From Dactylorhiza incarnata (Eukaryota > Streptophyta > Magnoliopsida > Asparagales > Orchidaceae): DNA of 64,000 bases. Below, in pieces: positions 11,175 through 21,634 of the stretch. Both the position numbers and the translations under genes were made by a program. Within the stretch, counting starts at the first letter, position 1. Every line of letters begins with the position of its first letter. The notes below the pieces were generated by a model. The model made no database searches, was not told where the DNA came from, and was given only the letters and a program-made list of their open reading frames with translations. The stretch is from NCBI GenBank assembly GCA_033032865.1, contig JAWHQI010000049.1, positions 6,758,001 to 6,822,000 on the forward strand, given 5' to 3'.

Positions 11175-11823
11175 TGTTGAAACCGATTTCTCGGTCTCCT
11201 GTGGAGCTTGGGGCCCTCACCGAAATGAGGGGCGGCTAGTCCTTACTGATCCCTCGAGGAGGGTGGACGGAAGATTAAGAATTTGACTAGGACCTTAGTC
11301 ACAGCGAGGAGGTCCCTCCACTAACCCGGAAGATCGTTGAGCGCTTCCCCTCCCAAGCCAAAGCTGAGACTTGGGCACCTTGGAGAGCTCTGGAAATGCT
11401 AACCAAAGAAAGCCTAAGGAGAGGGAAGCTGAAGTGGGACTCTCTCCAAAGGTGCCCTTGAGGTCCTATTTATAGATTTTCTGATCTGGCCTGCAAATAG
11501 CAGGATTCCGCCTCTTGATTTTCCTATCCGCACCCCAAATGGGTCTGCTAACAGCCAAACTCCGCTGCTTGGAGAAGCTAAGGGCAGACCACCAAGGGTG
11601 ACAGGGTAATTTGGCCGGTTCCGGCGACTCACGAGTGTTCGGCGAGTTCTTGACTCGCTCGCCTCCTTGCGAGCATTTGGCGAGCCTCTGGCTCGCTCGC
11701 CCTCTTGCGAGCACTCGGCGAGCCTCTGGTTCGCTCGCCCTCTTGCGAGCACTCGGCTGGCCTCTAACTCGCTCCGCTGCTTTTTGGTTGGCCCATCTTC
11801 TAGGCGAATATCAGGGTTGTACA
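11175..11823 (-). repeat. 3' LTR of C (left copy)
   Basis: Starts TGTTGAAACC and ends GGTTGTACA. It contains 3.5 copies of an approximately 38 bp sub-repeat built on GGCGAGCCTCTGGCTCGCTC (11635-11790) and a minus-strand TATA box TCTATAAATAGG near 11466-11477. The matching right copy ends GTATA instead of GTACA, a single C-to-T change at the terminal CA. Confidence 0.95.
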
Positions 11824-11896
11824 CAATCCCCGCTCTTCGCGAGGCTCTTTAGGCTCACGAAGAACCATCCAACCCCTGATATTCGCCGGCCCCTTG

Positions 11897-11946
11897 GTGA
11901 CGTGGCGAGAATCTTTTGGTGGGTCCCATGCCCACCACTATAAATA
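11897..11946 (+). promoter_or_regulatory. Promoter of antisense gene 1 in C (ACGT element and TATA box)
   Basis: TGACGTGG (about 11899-11906), a typical plant bZIP/G-box-type core, lies about 30 bases before ACTATAAATAC (11937-11947). The first ATG of the antisense gene follows about 80 bases later at 12023. It points rightwards, against pol. This is internal to the element and outside the LTR, so the gene appears to have a promoter of its own. Confidence 0.65.
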
Positions 11947-12022
11947 CCACTCTCTTTGGCCGACATTTGAACTTTTCATTTTTCTCTGGCCTTTCTTACT
12001 CGGTTCCTCGCTCCCTGACGTA

Positions 12023-13183
12023 ATGTCGAAGAAGGAAGAGATGCTGGCCCGCCTAAAGGCCTCGCAGGCGGCCCAGAAGGGGAAGACCGATGTCATCGCC
12101 TCTTGGAATTCTCTGCGACGCTCTCCGCCTCCCCCTTCCCTAAGGACGGCAAAGGTCGTTCGGCGCCCGACTGGCGGGGGCGGGCCTTCCTCTTCGCCGC
12201 ATTCTCCGGATGACGAGCGCGCCTCTCAGGTAATATCGCCCAGCTGCTTATTTGGTGCTCTCCCTTTTTGTCTTTTATTTATCATATTCGCAGAACGATC
12301 CTCCGGACGAGAGCGAATGGGGAAGGCCAAACACGGAGATTCGTCTCTCTTCTACGGGTGGGGGTGACGTTCTTCTCGCGGATACGAGGGCCGTTGATAG
12401 ACAGGACTCGCCTTCGCAACGAGGTGAGTGAACTACCCCGTTTTCTCTTATATTCCTTGACTCTCTAAGTCGTGTTTACCTGTCATGCAGTGTCTTTCCT
12501 CGCGGTGCCAGAGGATCAAATTCCTCCTCCAGCGAGCTCGCAGGGGTTGCCGAATCAAGAGATCCCCACTCCCGGATTCGGCGTCCTGGGTCAGAGGAGC
12601 CCAGGTGGGACGTTGATTGCCGAGCCTGGACTCGGCTCCAGACCCGCGCTCGCCACTGGTCTGGGTAAGGCCCTCACCCCTGCCTTTATTGAGGCATTCC
12701 GGGGTCAGCCGGGCACCTCCCGCCAGTGGCCCAGTATTCCAATTCCTCCACTAGGTTAGATTGTTGTCATTGAGTGTTGATCTTCTCTTTGCCGCTGACT
12801 CTTACTTCGCAGGTAACCCGACGGCCCCTCTCTCCGAGTCAGAGTCCGGAGCGCTGGAGATGTCCCCACCTCCTTCGCCGAGCCAGCTCGCTGACTTTTT
12901 GGGGGATCCCAGCGATCCGGAGCGAATGAAGAGACGGGTCACGGAGATATTTCAGAAGCATACCGCCCTACTAAGGGATCTACACGAGCAGAATCGGTTA
13001 GACCGACTCGCCAATGAAGAGAGGTTTGCCGCGATGGAGGACGCGAACGCGCGTGCTCTTGCTGAGATACGACCGACCGATCAGGGCGACGCGACCTCCC
13101 CCGGGGTGTATATTGCTCGCATCGATGACTACATGCGGCTGACGGGCCAGGCGAACAGGTCACTCCGCGAGTATCATTACCCG

Positions 13184-13217
<34 letters not shown>

Positions 13218-13264
13218 GCTCTGGTGTCCGGGGCCGCGGTCGCTGGAAGTGGTTGCGATATTGA
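12023..13264 (+). CDS. Antisense gene 1 of C: four-exon gene, Pro-rich protein with coiled coil
   Basis: Not a recognised family. Exons proposed: 12023-12229, 12294-12423, 12491-12754, 12813-13264; all three introns are GT...AG, 58-67 bp, and the frame stays open through every junction, giving about 350 residues with no internal stop. The N-terminus is Lys/Ala-rich (MSKKEEMLARLKASQAAQKG). The middle is Pro/Gly/Ser-rich. Residues about 237-285 are charged and helical (ERMKRRVTEIFQKHTALL...), likely a coiled coil. A run of 29 C (13189-13217) encodes a Pro tract, and the end is Arg/Gly-rich (SGVRGRGRWKW). Antisense ORFs at this place are known in Tat elements; their role is unknown. Splicing is inferred from sequence. 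Confidence 0.72.
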
Positions 13265-13786
13265 GTCTCTTCGTATTGCCTTTCTATTGTCTTTCTCCCC
13301 CCTCCTCTTTATTAGGAGGGGTCGCGAACAATCTTTATGAATCTGTTGTAACAGTACTTTGACTCGCTTGCGAGCCTGTTATTATTATCATGTCTTTTGC
13401 TTTTTATCTCGTTCTTTTTCCCGCTTGGTTTGCTCTCATGAGAATTACATCTCTGTTACTCGCACTCGCGCACCTCCCACGCTTCTTTCCCTTATGATTC
13501 GTTGTCTTTAGTGTTAGCTCGCCAGCGCGGAAAAGCTTTTATCAGGTTGTCGACTCGCAAGGAGTGAATTGGATCCCTGGAGGCTGGAGAGTACCGCGCG
13601 GATCCGCTATCCGCAGATAACGACGCTTCGGCTTCTTCCCGCCCTCCTTATTCCTATAAATAGCCGACCGTTTTTCTTTTCAACCACCGCATTTACTGTT
13701 ACCTCCTCGCGCTTTTTCTCTTTCTGTTTCTCTCGCAGATTTTTAGCTCGCTTTCGCGACCTTCGTGACTCGGCGGACCACATACC
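13265..13786 (+). other. Spacer between antisense genes 1 and 2, with the promoter of gene 2
   Basis: After the stop at 13264 there is a T-rich stretch suited to 3' end formation (13270-13420). A TATA box CTATAAATAG lies at 13654-13663, about 130 bases before the ATG at 13787, followed by a pyrimidine-rich leader (CTTTTTCTCTTTCTGTTTCT). No open frame of note. Confidence 0.55.
13654..13663 (+). promoter_or_regulatory. TATA box of antisense gene 2 in C
   Basis: CTATAAATAG in the same arrangement as for antisense gene 1 (TATA box, pyrimidine-rich leader, ATG about 85-130 bases on). Two independent TATA boxes suggest two transcription units rather than one spliced antisense RNA. Confidence 0.62.
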
Positions 13787-15700
13787 ATGGTTGGCGAGGC
13801 GGAAACAGAGGTGCGAGCCAAGTGCGCCAAGGCTTTCCTTGACGGCATTTTCTACTGCGCCAACCTCACGAGGGAGGAATATCGGGCCGCCGCTGACTAG
13901 TTCATCCACTCCGGTTTCGCGGCTCGTTGTCCTACCGATAGGGATTCCCTCAGCGACCCGCACCCGGACGAGCTCGCGATTCCTGTTGCCCATTTCAAAA
14001 ATGGGTTTCGACTCCCTCTCTGGCCGGAAGTGCGCCAGGTATCATCTATTTCTCATCCTTGGCTTTCCTGAATTGCTTTGCGAACAGCGCTTAATGTTTG
14101 TCGGCTTTTCCAGGTGCTAAAGTACTTCGGCGTCTTGCCGTGCCAGCTGACGCCGAACGCGATCGCCGTGGTGGTCGCGTTCGCCAGTTACCTCAGGGCG
14201 GAGAGGATCGAGTTCAGCCTGCTCGCCTTCCGCAAGATCTTCTCATTTCGCGCGAACAGGGACAGAATGGCTCACTTTGCGAGCCAGCATGTTACCGTCT
14301 GCGAGACGGTGAACAAAACTCATTACTGGACACAAAAGTTCATCCTGGTGAAGGGTCCCTTCGGCAACATCTCTTACACCCCTATTCAGCGAGACGAGGC
14401 TGCCTACCGCCCTCCGATCTTGCTAGGTGGTTGCGACGCGGCGCTGTATCAGTTCCTTAAAGGAAAAAACTTCGAGGTCGCCTTCCTCCGAGAGCGAGTG
14501 GACCTCCTGCCACCTGTCCTTCCGGGAGAAGGTTTTTTCTTGAACTTGCCCACTTTCTTAATCCTCTTTCTTTTTATCGTCTAACGCTCGTTATCTTTGT
14601 AGGAGAACGCGATCTCCCCCTCAATCCGCCTCATGCGCCTCCCTCTTCTCTTTCTCCCGGCTCTCTCGCGCGCGTGGCCGCCGAGGCCTGCCGCGACGTC
14701 CCGAGCTCTTCGTCGAAAAAGAAGCGTCCTATTCTCCAACGCCGGCCTGCTTCGCAGGGGGCGGTGAAGAAGGCCAAGAAGACTCCCTCTGCTGCTAAGG
14801 CAAAGGAGGTCGTGGACCTGTCTGAGCCCGACCTCCGCTCTCCTTCTGCGGATCAGGAGCTCGCCAAAGAGAGGGGCGAGCCAGGGGAGACTGTCGCTAG
14901 GCCCAAGCCGTCGAGCCATACTAACTTCGGGCTCGGCATGAAGCTGGTGGATGCGGTCGGCGAACCGGTGCTCGCGTGGGACCCTTACCAGAACAAGATC
15001 ACCTGCTCCTCTCTGCTCCCTTCCTGGGTAGAGGCCGGTAAGGCCGGGGGTGAGGCGTTCGCCCTCGCCTTTGGTCTCTATGGTCGCGAGGACGCCTCCC
15101 TCTTTCGATCCTTCGTGCCGAGAGGGGTCGTATACGAAGCGATGCGAGCCCAGTTCCGGGCGATGGAGCTAACACACATGGTGGGTCGTCGGTACCTCAC
15201 GACGGATAGGGAGATCAAGGAGCTCAAAGTCGAGCTTCAGAAGTCCGCGGATGAAGTCACGGAGCTTAAGGGGAAAGAGGCCTTGTCAGAGGGCCTCCTC
15301 GCCAGCCTTCAAGGTGGGCTGGTAAGTGTTGCTTGGTGGAAGTCCCTTCCAGTTTGGCTTTGCTCTCCTTTCGCTAACCCACCTTTTGCAGGACGCCGAG
15401 TCCGTCAGTCAGCTCCACCCGCGGATCGCTGACTTGGAGTTGGAGAATACTTGTCTCAAGGCCCAGGTCCACGACCTGGCCTCGGCGGTGCTACCTCCTC
15501 CGCGAACTGGGACTCGCGGTCAATCGCGAGAAGAGAAGGAAGCCGACCGCAAGAGGTCGATGGAGATCGCGGAGCTTGTCCTCGACATTCTCAAGGGAGC
15601 GGGCATGATCATCCCCGATGCCATGGAGTTTACCGCGGAGCAAGTCGTTCCCGACTTGTTCGCGCCCATCTACGAGGTGGAGGGTCGAGAGAGCGATTGA
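13787..15700 (+). pseudogene. Antisense gene 2 of C: four-exon gene with putative gypsy-type transposon (Transposase_28-like) domain
   Basis: Start ATG in good context (ACCATGG). Exons 13787-14038, 14114-14531, 14603-15321, 15392-15700, introns GT...AG of 70-75 bp, frame kept at all junctions, about 565 codons. One in-frame TAG at 13898-13900 breaks this copy. Residues about 70-220 (FRLPLWPEVRQ, then LKYFGVLPCQLTPNAIAVVV, later AFRKIFSFRANRDR) resemble the plant domain called putative gypsy type transposon (PF04195) by pattern; a profile search would be needed. A basic patch SSSSKKKRP near residue 262 could be a nuclear signal. Residues about 425-495, split by the last intron, form a likely coiled coil. 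Function unknown; despite the name there is no visible transposase catalytic motif. Confidence 0.75.
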
Positions 15701-16432
15701 AGGGTTCTTCGGCGGACAGCCCAGATGCTTTTAATTCTTTCCACATGTAAATCTTTTGTTTTGACCAACGAGTTCGCCGTTCATTGTGAACATCTTTTGA
15801 GCAATGAAGAAGAAATATTTTGTCTATCTTTTGAATGTCATTTCTTTTTTGTTCCTCACCCGCACTCGCATTTTGTTCATGCTCGCATGATTTTATTTTT
15901 CTATGCATATGCTTCTATGTGCTCGCGTCTCAATATCTTGACAACTACTTCATCTCTGAACTTTTCCTTGCTTAGGGATTTCGTTCGATAGGCCCGCCTA
16001 ATTTCATCGTCGAGGTGAAGCCAGGCCCGCTTCGCACCTCTAGCTCGCTCCATAGGGAAAATTATGAGTGGGTCCATTGTTACCCCGCTCCGCTCGCACT
16101 CGCTTTTATTTTGTCGGCGGCCTTATCTCGTTGTATTATACCTGGGTCGCTCTCGCCTACCCCACTCGCACTCGCCACTGGCGGGTTTCCTCCGGTATCC
16201 GTGGTTTATAGCGAGAACGAACTCCTCCCGGGTCATTTTCTTTATTCGCTTCGCTACCTTTTGCGAGTGACCTTGCGAGCCATCGACTTTATTACCCTGT
16301 CGTGAATGATCCCCATGCGCGAGTGGTCCTCTGATCTCGCCCTGCCCGGGTCTTGGGGTCGCTTGCGAGCCAGAATCCCCTGGCCTGAGTATCTTATCTT
16401 ACCTGCTCAACCTACGCACGACATTGCCGGTT
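15701..16432. other. Region between antisense gene 2 and the 96 bp array in C
   Basis: T-rich sequence with probable 3' end signals of antisense gene 2 near the left, then GC-mixed DNA with many CTCGC/GCGAG words like those in the LTR of C. No gene supported. Confidence 0.5.
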
Positions 16433-17290
16433 TTTCCAGAGATCAACCTGAACCCCCCATCTAGTGAGAGCCCAGGAGCGGAATCGATCTGGGGCATTCC
16501 AGCACCAACCCTTGTTACTCTGCCAGCCTCTCCAGAGATCAACCTGAACCCCCCGTCTAGTGAGAGCCTGGGAGCGGAATCGATCTGGGGCATTCCAGCA
16601 CCAACCCTTGTTACTCTGCCAGCCTCTCCAGAGATCAACCTGAACCCCCCGTCTAGTGAGAGCCCGGGAGCGGAATCGATCTGGGGCATTCCAGCACCAA
16701 CCCTTGTTACTCTGCCAGCCTCTCCAGAGATCAACCTGAACCCCCCGTCTAGTGAGAGCCCGGGAGCGGAATCGATCTGGGGCATTCCAGCACCAACCCT
16801 TGTTACTCTGCCAGCCTCTCCAGAGATCAACCTGAACCCCCCGTCTAGTGAGATCCCGGGAGCGGAATCGATCTGGGGCATTCCAGCACCAACCCTTGTT
16901 ACTCTGCCAGCCTCTCCAGAGATCAACCTGAACCCCCCGTCTAGTGAGAGCCCGGGAGCGGAATCGATCTGGGGCATTCCAGCACCAACCCTTGTTACTC
17001 TGCCAGCCTCTCCAGAGATCAACCTGAACCCCCCGTCTAGTGAGAGCCCGGGAGCGGAATCGATCTGGGGCATTCCAGCACCAACCCTTGTTACTCTGCC
17101 AGCCTCTCCAGAGATCAACCTGAACCCCCCGTCTAGTGAGAGCCCGAGAGCGGAATCGATCTGGGGCATTCCAGCACCAACCCTTGTTACTCTGCCAGCC
17201 TCTCCAGAGATCAACCTGAATCCCCCGTCTAGTGAGAGCCCGGGAGCGGAATCGATCTGGGGCATTCCAGCACCAACCCTTGTTACTTTT
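16433..17290. repeat. Tandem array, nine copies of a 96 bp unit in the 3' region of C
   Basis: Unit starts (GATCAACCTG) fall at 16441, 16537, 16633, 16729, 16825, 16921, 17017, 17113 and 17209, exactly 96 bp apart; copies differ at one or two bases. Because 96 is a multiple of three and the unit lacks stops in one frame of each strand, long open frames run through it on both strands (32-residue repeats such as SIWGIPAPTLVTLPASPE on the plus strand). Such arrays between pol and the 3' LTR are known in Tat/Ogre elements and can seed satellite DNA. I do not regard either frame as a gene. Confidence 0.97.
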
Positions 17291-17366
17291 GTTACGTCGG
17301 CACGGCAGTAGTTATAAGCGTCATAAGAAAGGAGTAAGACGTTAATTAAACAACATAATAAAGCAC

Positions 17367-19223
17367 TCAAGGGTAAAACCTTTTCAAATCATCCCCACTT
17401 CGGGCTCGATCGAGGGGTACCCCTTCCACGTCCTGGAGATGATACCCTCCCGACTTGAGCACCCTACTTACAATATACGGACCCTCCCAGTTGGGGTTGA
17501 GCTTACGCACCGTGGCCCCTCTGCCGGCCGCATCGACCTTCTTCAGGACTAGATCTCCCTTCTGAAAGTGTTTTATTCGGATATGTTTGTCAAAATACCG
17601 AGCCATCCGCCACTTGACCTCTTCCTGCCTGATGGTGGCCAAGTCCCGGAGTTCTTCTACCAGGTCCAAGAACAGCCTCTGCTCTGCATTGTTACCTTCC
17701 AACCACTCTTCATCCCCCTTGCTCGCGGCGATCACCCGGGGGGTCTTCACTTCAAACTCTATGGGGAGGACGGCCTCGGACCCGTGAGAGAGCTTGAATG
17801 GAGTCTCCCCGGTGGCAGTATTCGGAGTAGTCCTCATGGCCCAGAGGACGGAGGGTATTTTTTCCACCCAACTTCCTCGAAGGTTTTCCACTTTCTTTTT
17901 TAGCAAGTTAACGATTATCTTGTTCGCCGCCTCCACCTGCCCATTACTCCTCGGGTGGTGGACCGAAGCGAACCTGAGGTCAATGCCGAGCTGAGTGCAA
18001 AAGCCGACAAACTCTTCACTCGCAAACTGCGGCCCATTGTCCGTCACTATAGCTAGAGGGAGTCCATGTCTGCAAATTATTTCCCCCCACACAAAATTCC
18101 TTACAACCTGAGAGGTTACCTTAGCAAGTGCTTTCACCTCTACCCACTTGGAGAAGTAGTCGATCATGACCAGCAGGAACTTTCTTTGGCCGATGGCTTG
18201 GGGAAAGGGGCCTACCAGATCCAGCCCCCATATGGCGAAGGGCCAGGGAGCCGTGATGGTCCGGAGCCTTTGGGCTGGGAGGAGCTGGACCGGGGCGTAG
18301 AGCTGGCATTTCGGACACTTTCTTGCGAACTCTGCCGCATTCCTGCTGAGAGTGGGCCAGAAGTAGCCTTGTCTCAACACCCTCCCTTCCAGGGTCCGAC
18401 TCCCGGAGTGACTGCCACACTCCCCGGAGTGGATTTCTTCCAGCACTCTCGGGACCTCCTCCTCGGAGACACAACGGGCCAGGAGTCCCGAGAGGGTCTT
18501 TCTATATAGCTCCCCTGCATGCAAGGAGTAATAGGCGGACTTATACCTGAAGCATCTCTTGTCCACATCCACTCCAGGGAACTGCCCGGAGGACAGGAAG
18601 GTGATGATCGGATCCATCCACGAGGCTTGTCGATCCACCTCCATCAATTCTCCTTCCTCGATGGAGGGCCGGAAGAGTTCCGAAGTCGTCCCTCCCGCTC
18701 GGGGACCGAACTTGGCTAGGAGGTCCGCCTGGGTGCTCTCCTCCCTCGGCACGTGCTTGATGGAGAAGGTGCGGAACTGCCCGATGACCCCCTTAACCTT
18801 TTCCAGGTATAGTAGGAGGGTCGGGTCCTTTGCTTCAAATTCTCCCTTGATCTGGCACACTACCACCATGGAGTCCGTGGAGACCTCCACGTCCTGCACA
18901 CCCAGTTCCCGGGCCAACCGAAGGCCCGCTATCACTGCTTCATATTCAGCCTGGTTGTTGGTGATTGGGAAATGGATGTTTAAGACTTGCTCAATCCGAG
19001 TCCCCTGAGGACTCACCAGGACTATTCCCCCTCCATAGGAGTATTTTCCCGACGCTCCGTCCACCAACATTTTCCATGCTTCTGGGGGGGGGGGGGGGGG
19101 GGGGGTAGCTTGTGCTCCCCCACTTCGGCCGCATAATCGGCCATGAAGTCTGCCACCGCTTGAGCCCTGATGGACGTCCTGGGCACGAATGTGATATTGA
19201 ATTCGCTCAACTCCACAGACCAC
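17367..19223 (-). pseudogene. Tat Gypsy pol: second RNase H and integrase (element C)
   Basis: An open frame of 618 residues. Residues about 50-180 are the additional RNase H typical of Tat elements (MLVDGASGKYSYGGGIVLVS, NNQAEYEAVIAGLRLA, VSTDSMVVV). Integrase follows: zinc region with EIHSGECGSHSGSRTL and KCPKCQLY, catalytic core with WGLDLVGPFP (Asp), VTDNGPQF (Asp) and SNGQVEAANK (Glu), then a C-terminal domain with WEGPYIVSRVLKSGGYHL. All three DDE residues are intact. The frame enters from the RT part only through a run of 22 G (plus strand, 19084-19105), where the frame changes. This is the best preserved enzyme in the window. Confidence 0.95.
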
Positions 19224-20993
19224 TTTGCCGACCTTCCTGAGTGCTCCACCCCTTCCATGATTTTGCGGAGCGGGTGGTCCATCACTACTTTAATTGAATG
19301 GGCTTGAAAGTAAGGCCGGAGCCTCCGGGCTGACACCACCAATGCGAAGGCCAACTTTTCCAAAATCGGGTACCGGAGCTCTGCTTCTTCAGCACTCGGC
19401 TGACGTAGTAGATAGGGAACTGTTTCTTCTCTTCCTCCCGGATTAACACGGAGCTTACTGCTTCGGACCCTACCCCCAGGTACAGGGATAGGTCTTCTCC
19501 TGGCCTCGGTCCCTGGAGCAGAGGGGTTTGGGTGAGCTGTTCTTTCAGAGCCTGGAAGGCCTTCTCGCACTCCGGGGTCCATTCAAACTTCTTGTTTCCC
19601 CGCAGTACTTTGAAAAAAGGTGCACACTTTTCTCCCGCCTTGGAGAGGAACCTGCTGAGCCCAGCCAATTTCCCGATAAGGCTCTGAACCTCCTTCGGAT
19701 TTCTTGGCGACTCCAACTCCATCACTGCTTTAACTTTGTCCGGGTTGTGCTCCACTCCGGCGGGGGTGAGCAAATGGCCTAGGAACTTCCCTCGGCTCGC
19801 CCCGAAGACACACTTCAAGGGATTGAGTTTCATCTTGTACCGCCGCAGGGTCTCGAATGTCTCTTCGAGGTCTCGGAGGTGAGTCTCAAGGTCTCGGCTC
19901 TTCACCATGAGGTCGTCAACATAGACTTCTAAATTTCTTCCTTTCTGCTCAAGGAAGACCCTATCCATCATCCTTTGGTACGTAGCCCCTGCGTTCTTGA
20001 GCCCGAAGGGCATCATCTTATAGCAATAACATCCATCCCCCGTGATGAAGGAAACATCCTTGATGTCCGGTGGATGCATTCGGATTTGATTGTAACCTGA
20101 AAAAGCATCTAAGAAAGACATTATAGAAAAACCAACGGCTGAGTCAACCAGCGCGTCGATTCTGGGCAGGGGGTAGCAATCTTTCGGGCATGATTTATTA
20201 AGAAGCGAAAAGTCGATACACATACGCCACTTACCTCCTCCCTTCTTTACCATAACGACGTTGGAGACCCAGCCTGGATACTGGATTTCCGATACAAACC
20301 CGGCCTGCAGGAGTTTGCCCACCTCCTCGCGGATGGGCCCTTCTAGCTTGTCCGCGACGGCCCTCCTCTTCTGACGGATGGGGCGGGCGCCGGGGTCGAG
20401 GTTGAGGCGATGGCACGCCACATCCGTGTCGATCCCGGGCATTTCTGCGGCGCTCTAAGCGAAGACGTCCACGTTCTTTTGTACGCAAGCCATAATCTCC
20501 GCTTGATCTCTTGGGCTGAGTTCTCCGCTGACCCGAACTTTTTCCACCACCCCCAGCCGGGTGGTGACCTCGAGCTCCACGACCTCGTCCACAGCCTCCA
20601 ACCGGGACTGCTCTCCCCAAGCCTTCTCCTCTTCGGCACAAGTGGGAGCCTGGGTCTCCTCCTCGACTTCCTTCTCTACCACCATCAGCTCTTCCGCCCA
20701 TCCCTCCAGGGCCTTCTCTTCTTCTTCCTTTCCTTCCGCCCGGGGTACCTTAGCTACCCCTTCCTGGGCATGGACTTCATCTCCCTCCATCTTCTCCTCG
20801 GCTACCTCCATACTTCCGGCTTCGGCCGCCTTGCCCATCATCCTATCCCACTCCTCAGCTTCTCCCATCCAGGAGATGGTGTTGACAGCCGTTATGTAGC
20901 ACTATCTCGCCACCTTGGGATCCCCCCTTATCCGCACCTGAACCCCTCCGTCGTTGAACTTGAGGCACTGATGAAAGGTGGAAGGGACACAGC
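19022..20993 (-). pseudogene. Tat Gypsy pol: reverse transcriptase and first RNase H (element C)
   Basis: Motifs on the minus strand: CHRLNLDPGARPIRQKRR, WRMCIDFSLLNKSCPKDCYP, FLDAFSGYNQIRMHP, catalytic VYVDDLMVKS (19912-19923), FLGHLLTPAGVEHNPDKVKA; then RNase H with SVLIREEEKKQFPIYYVSRV and RYPILEKLAFALVVSARRLR. An upstream acidic linker (20868-20455) is rich in Glu. Lesions: TAG at 20902-20904, TAG at 20455-20457 where relatives have the Trp of an FAWS motif, a frameshift near 19395 inside RNase H, and the G-run shift near 19100. The part nearest D (20993-20900) carries STFHQCLKFN, the usual stretch after the protease. Confidence 0.94.
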
Positions 20994-20998
20994 GGAAC
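20994..20998. repeat. Target-site duplication of D (left), GGAAC
   Basis: GGAAC is next to TGATGAGTCC at 20999 and is repeated at 27513-27517 after the right LTR end CATCA. Confidence 0.95.
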
Positions 20999-21262
20999 TG
21001 ATGAGTCCTGATCATATACACTTTTATGGACTCATCTGGGCCATTTATTTAGTCATTTCACCGCACTTTAGCCCTGTTATAGTTCATATTGATCAGTCTA
21101 TGCTGGGTGCACTTCTAGGCCCATTCTGGTGTAATTTCGTATCTATCTTTGTTATTAGTTTTCTTGCGATGTTAAGTCCCACTTTCAGTGGCTAGACTGG
21201 TGTCGTACGCTGGAACAGGTGTCGTACAGGTGTTTCCGGTACAATTCTGTACAGGAACACTG

Positions 21263-21620
21263 CGCACGATCACCGGTTCTAATGCGCACGACCACTGGTC
21301 GTGCGCCGCTGATCGTGCGCACTTAACCTTATTTGCTGAGTTCTGTTTCAAGCAGTGCGCACGACCATCTACGATTGTGCGCACGACCACCGATCGTGCG
21401 CCACTGTTCGTGCGCACTTATCATCAATTTTATGAGTTCTGTTTCGGCTAGTGCGCACGACCACCTACGATAGTGCGCACGACCACCGGTCGTGCGCCAC
21501 TGGTCGTGCGAACATGTTATTTTATATTTTCTGCCTTTGCAGGTTCCGTCCAGGCAGAGCGCACGATCACAGAATTCTAGTGCGCACGACCACTGGTCGT
21601 GCGCCAACGACCGTGCGCAC
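21263..21620. promoter_or_regulatory. GTGCGCAC palindrome cluster upstream of the D TATA box
   Basis: GTGCGCAC, itself a perfect palindrome, occurs about eight times, often followed by GACCAC or preceded by GATC. Two segments form 23-base inverted repeats with 11-base arms and one central base: 21284-21306 and 21582-21604 (GCGCACGACCA / TGGTCGTGCGC). The cluster ends about 15 bases before the TATA box. Position suggests U3 enhancer repeats; the binding factor is unknown. The same cluster is in the right LTR (26115-26475). Confidence 0.75.
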
Positions 21621-21634
21621 TGTTTATTCCAGCG

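Noticed and set aside
11414..12000. Open frames across the C LTR on both strands, as extension of antisense gene 1
   Set aside because: The LTR sub-repeats (38 bp) keep frames open by composition. The TATA box at 11937 and the ATG at 12023 give a better start.
16399..17370. 323-residue open frame on the minus strand (and 295 residues on the plus strand) through the 96 bp array
   Set aside because: It exists only because the repeat unit is a multiple of three without stops; both strands are open, and there is no start context or homology.
18066..20899. Plus-strand open frames opposite to pol of C (for example 18066-18509, 18559-19008, 20410-21195)
   Set aside because: They are shadows of the well-supported minus-strand RT and integrase frames in GC-rich DNA.
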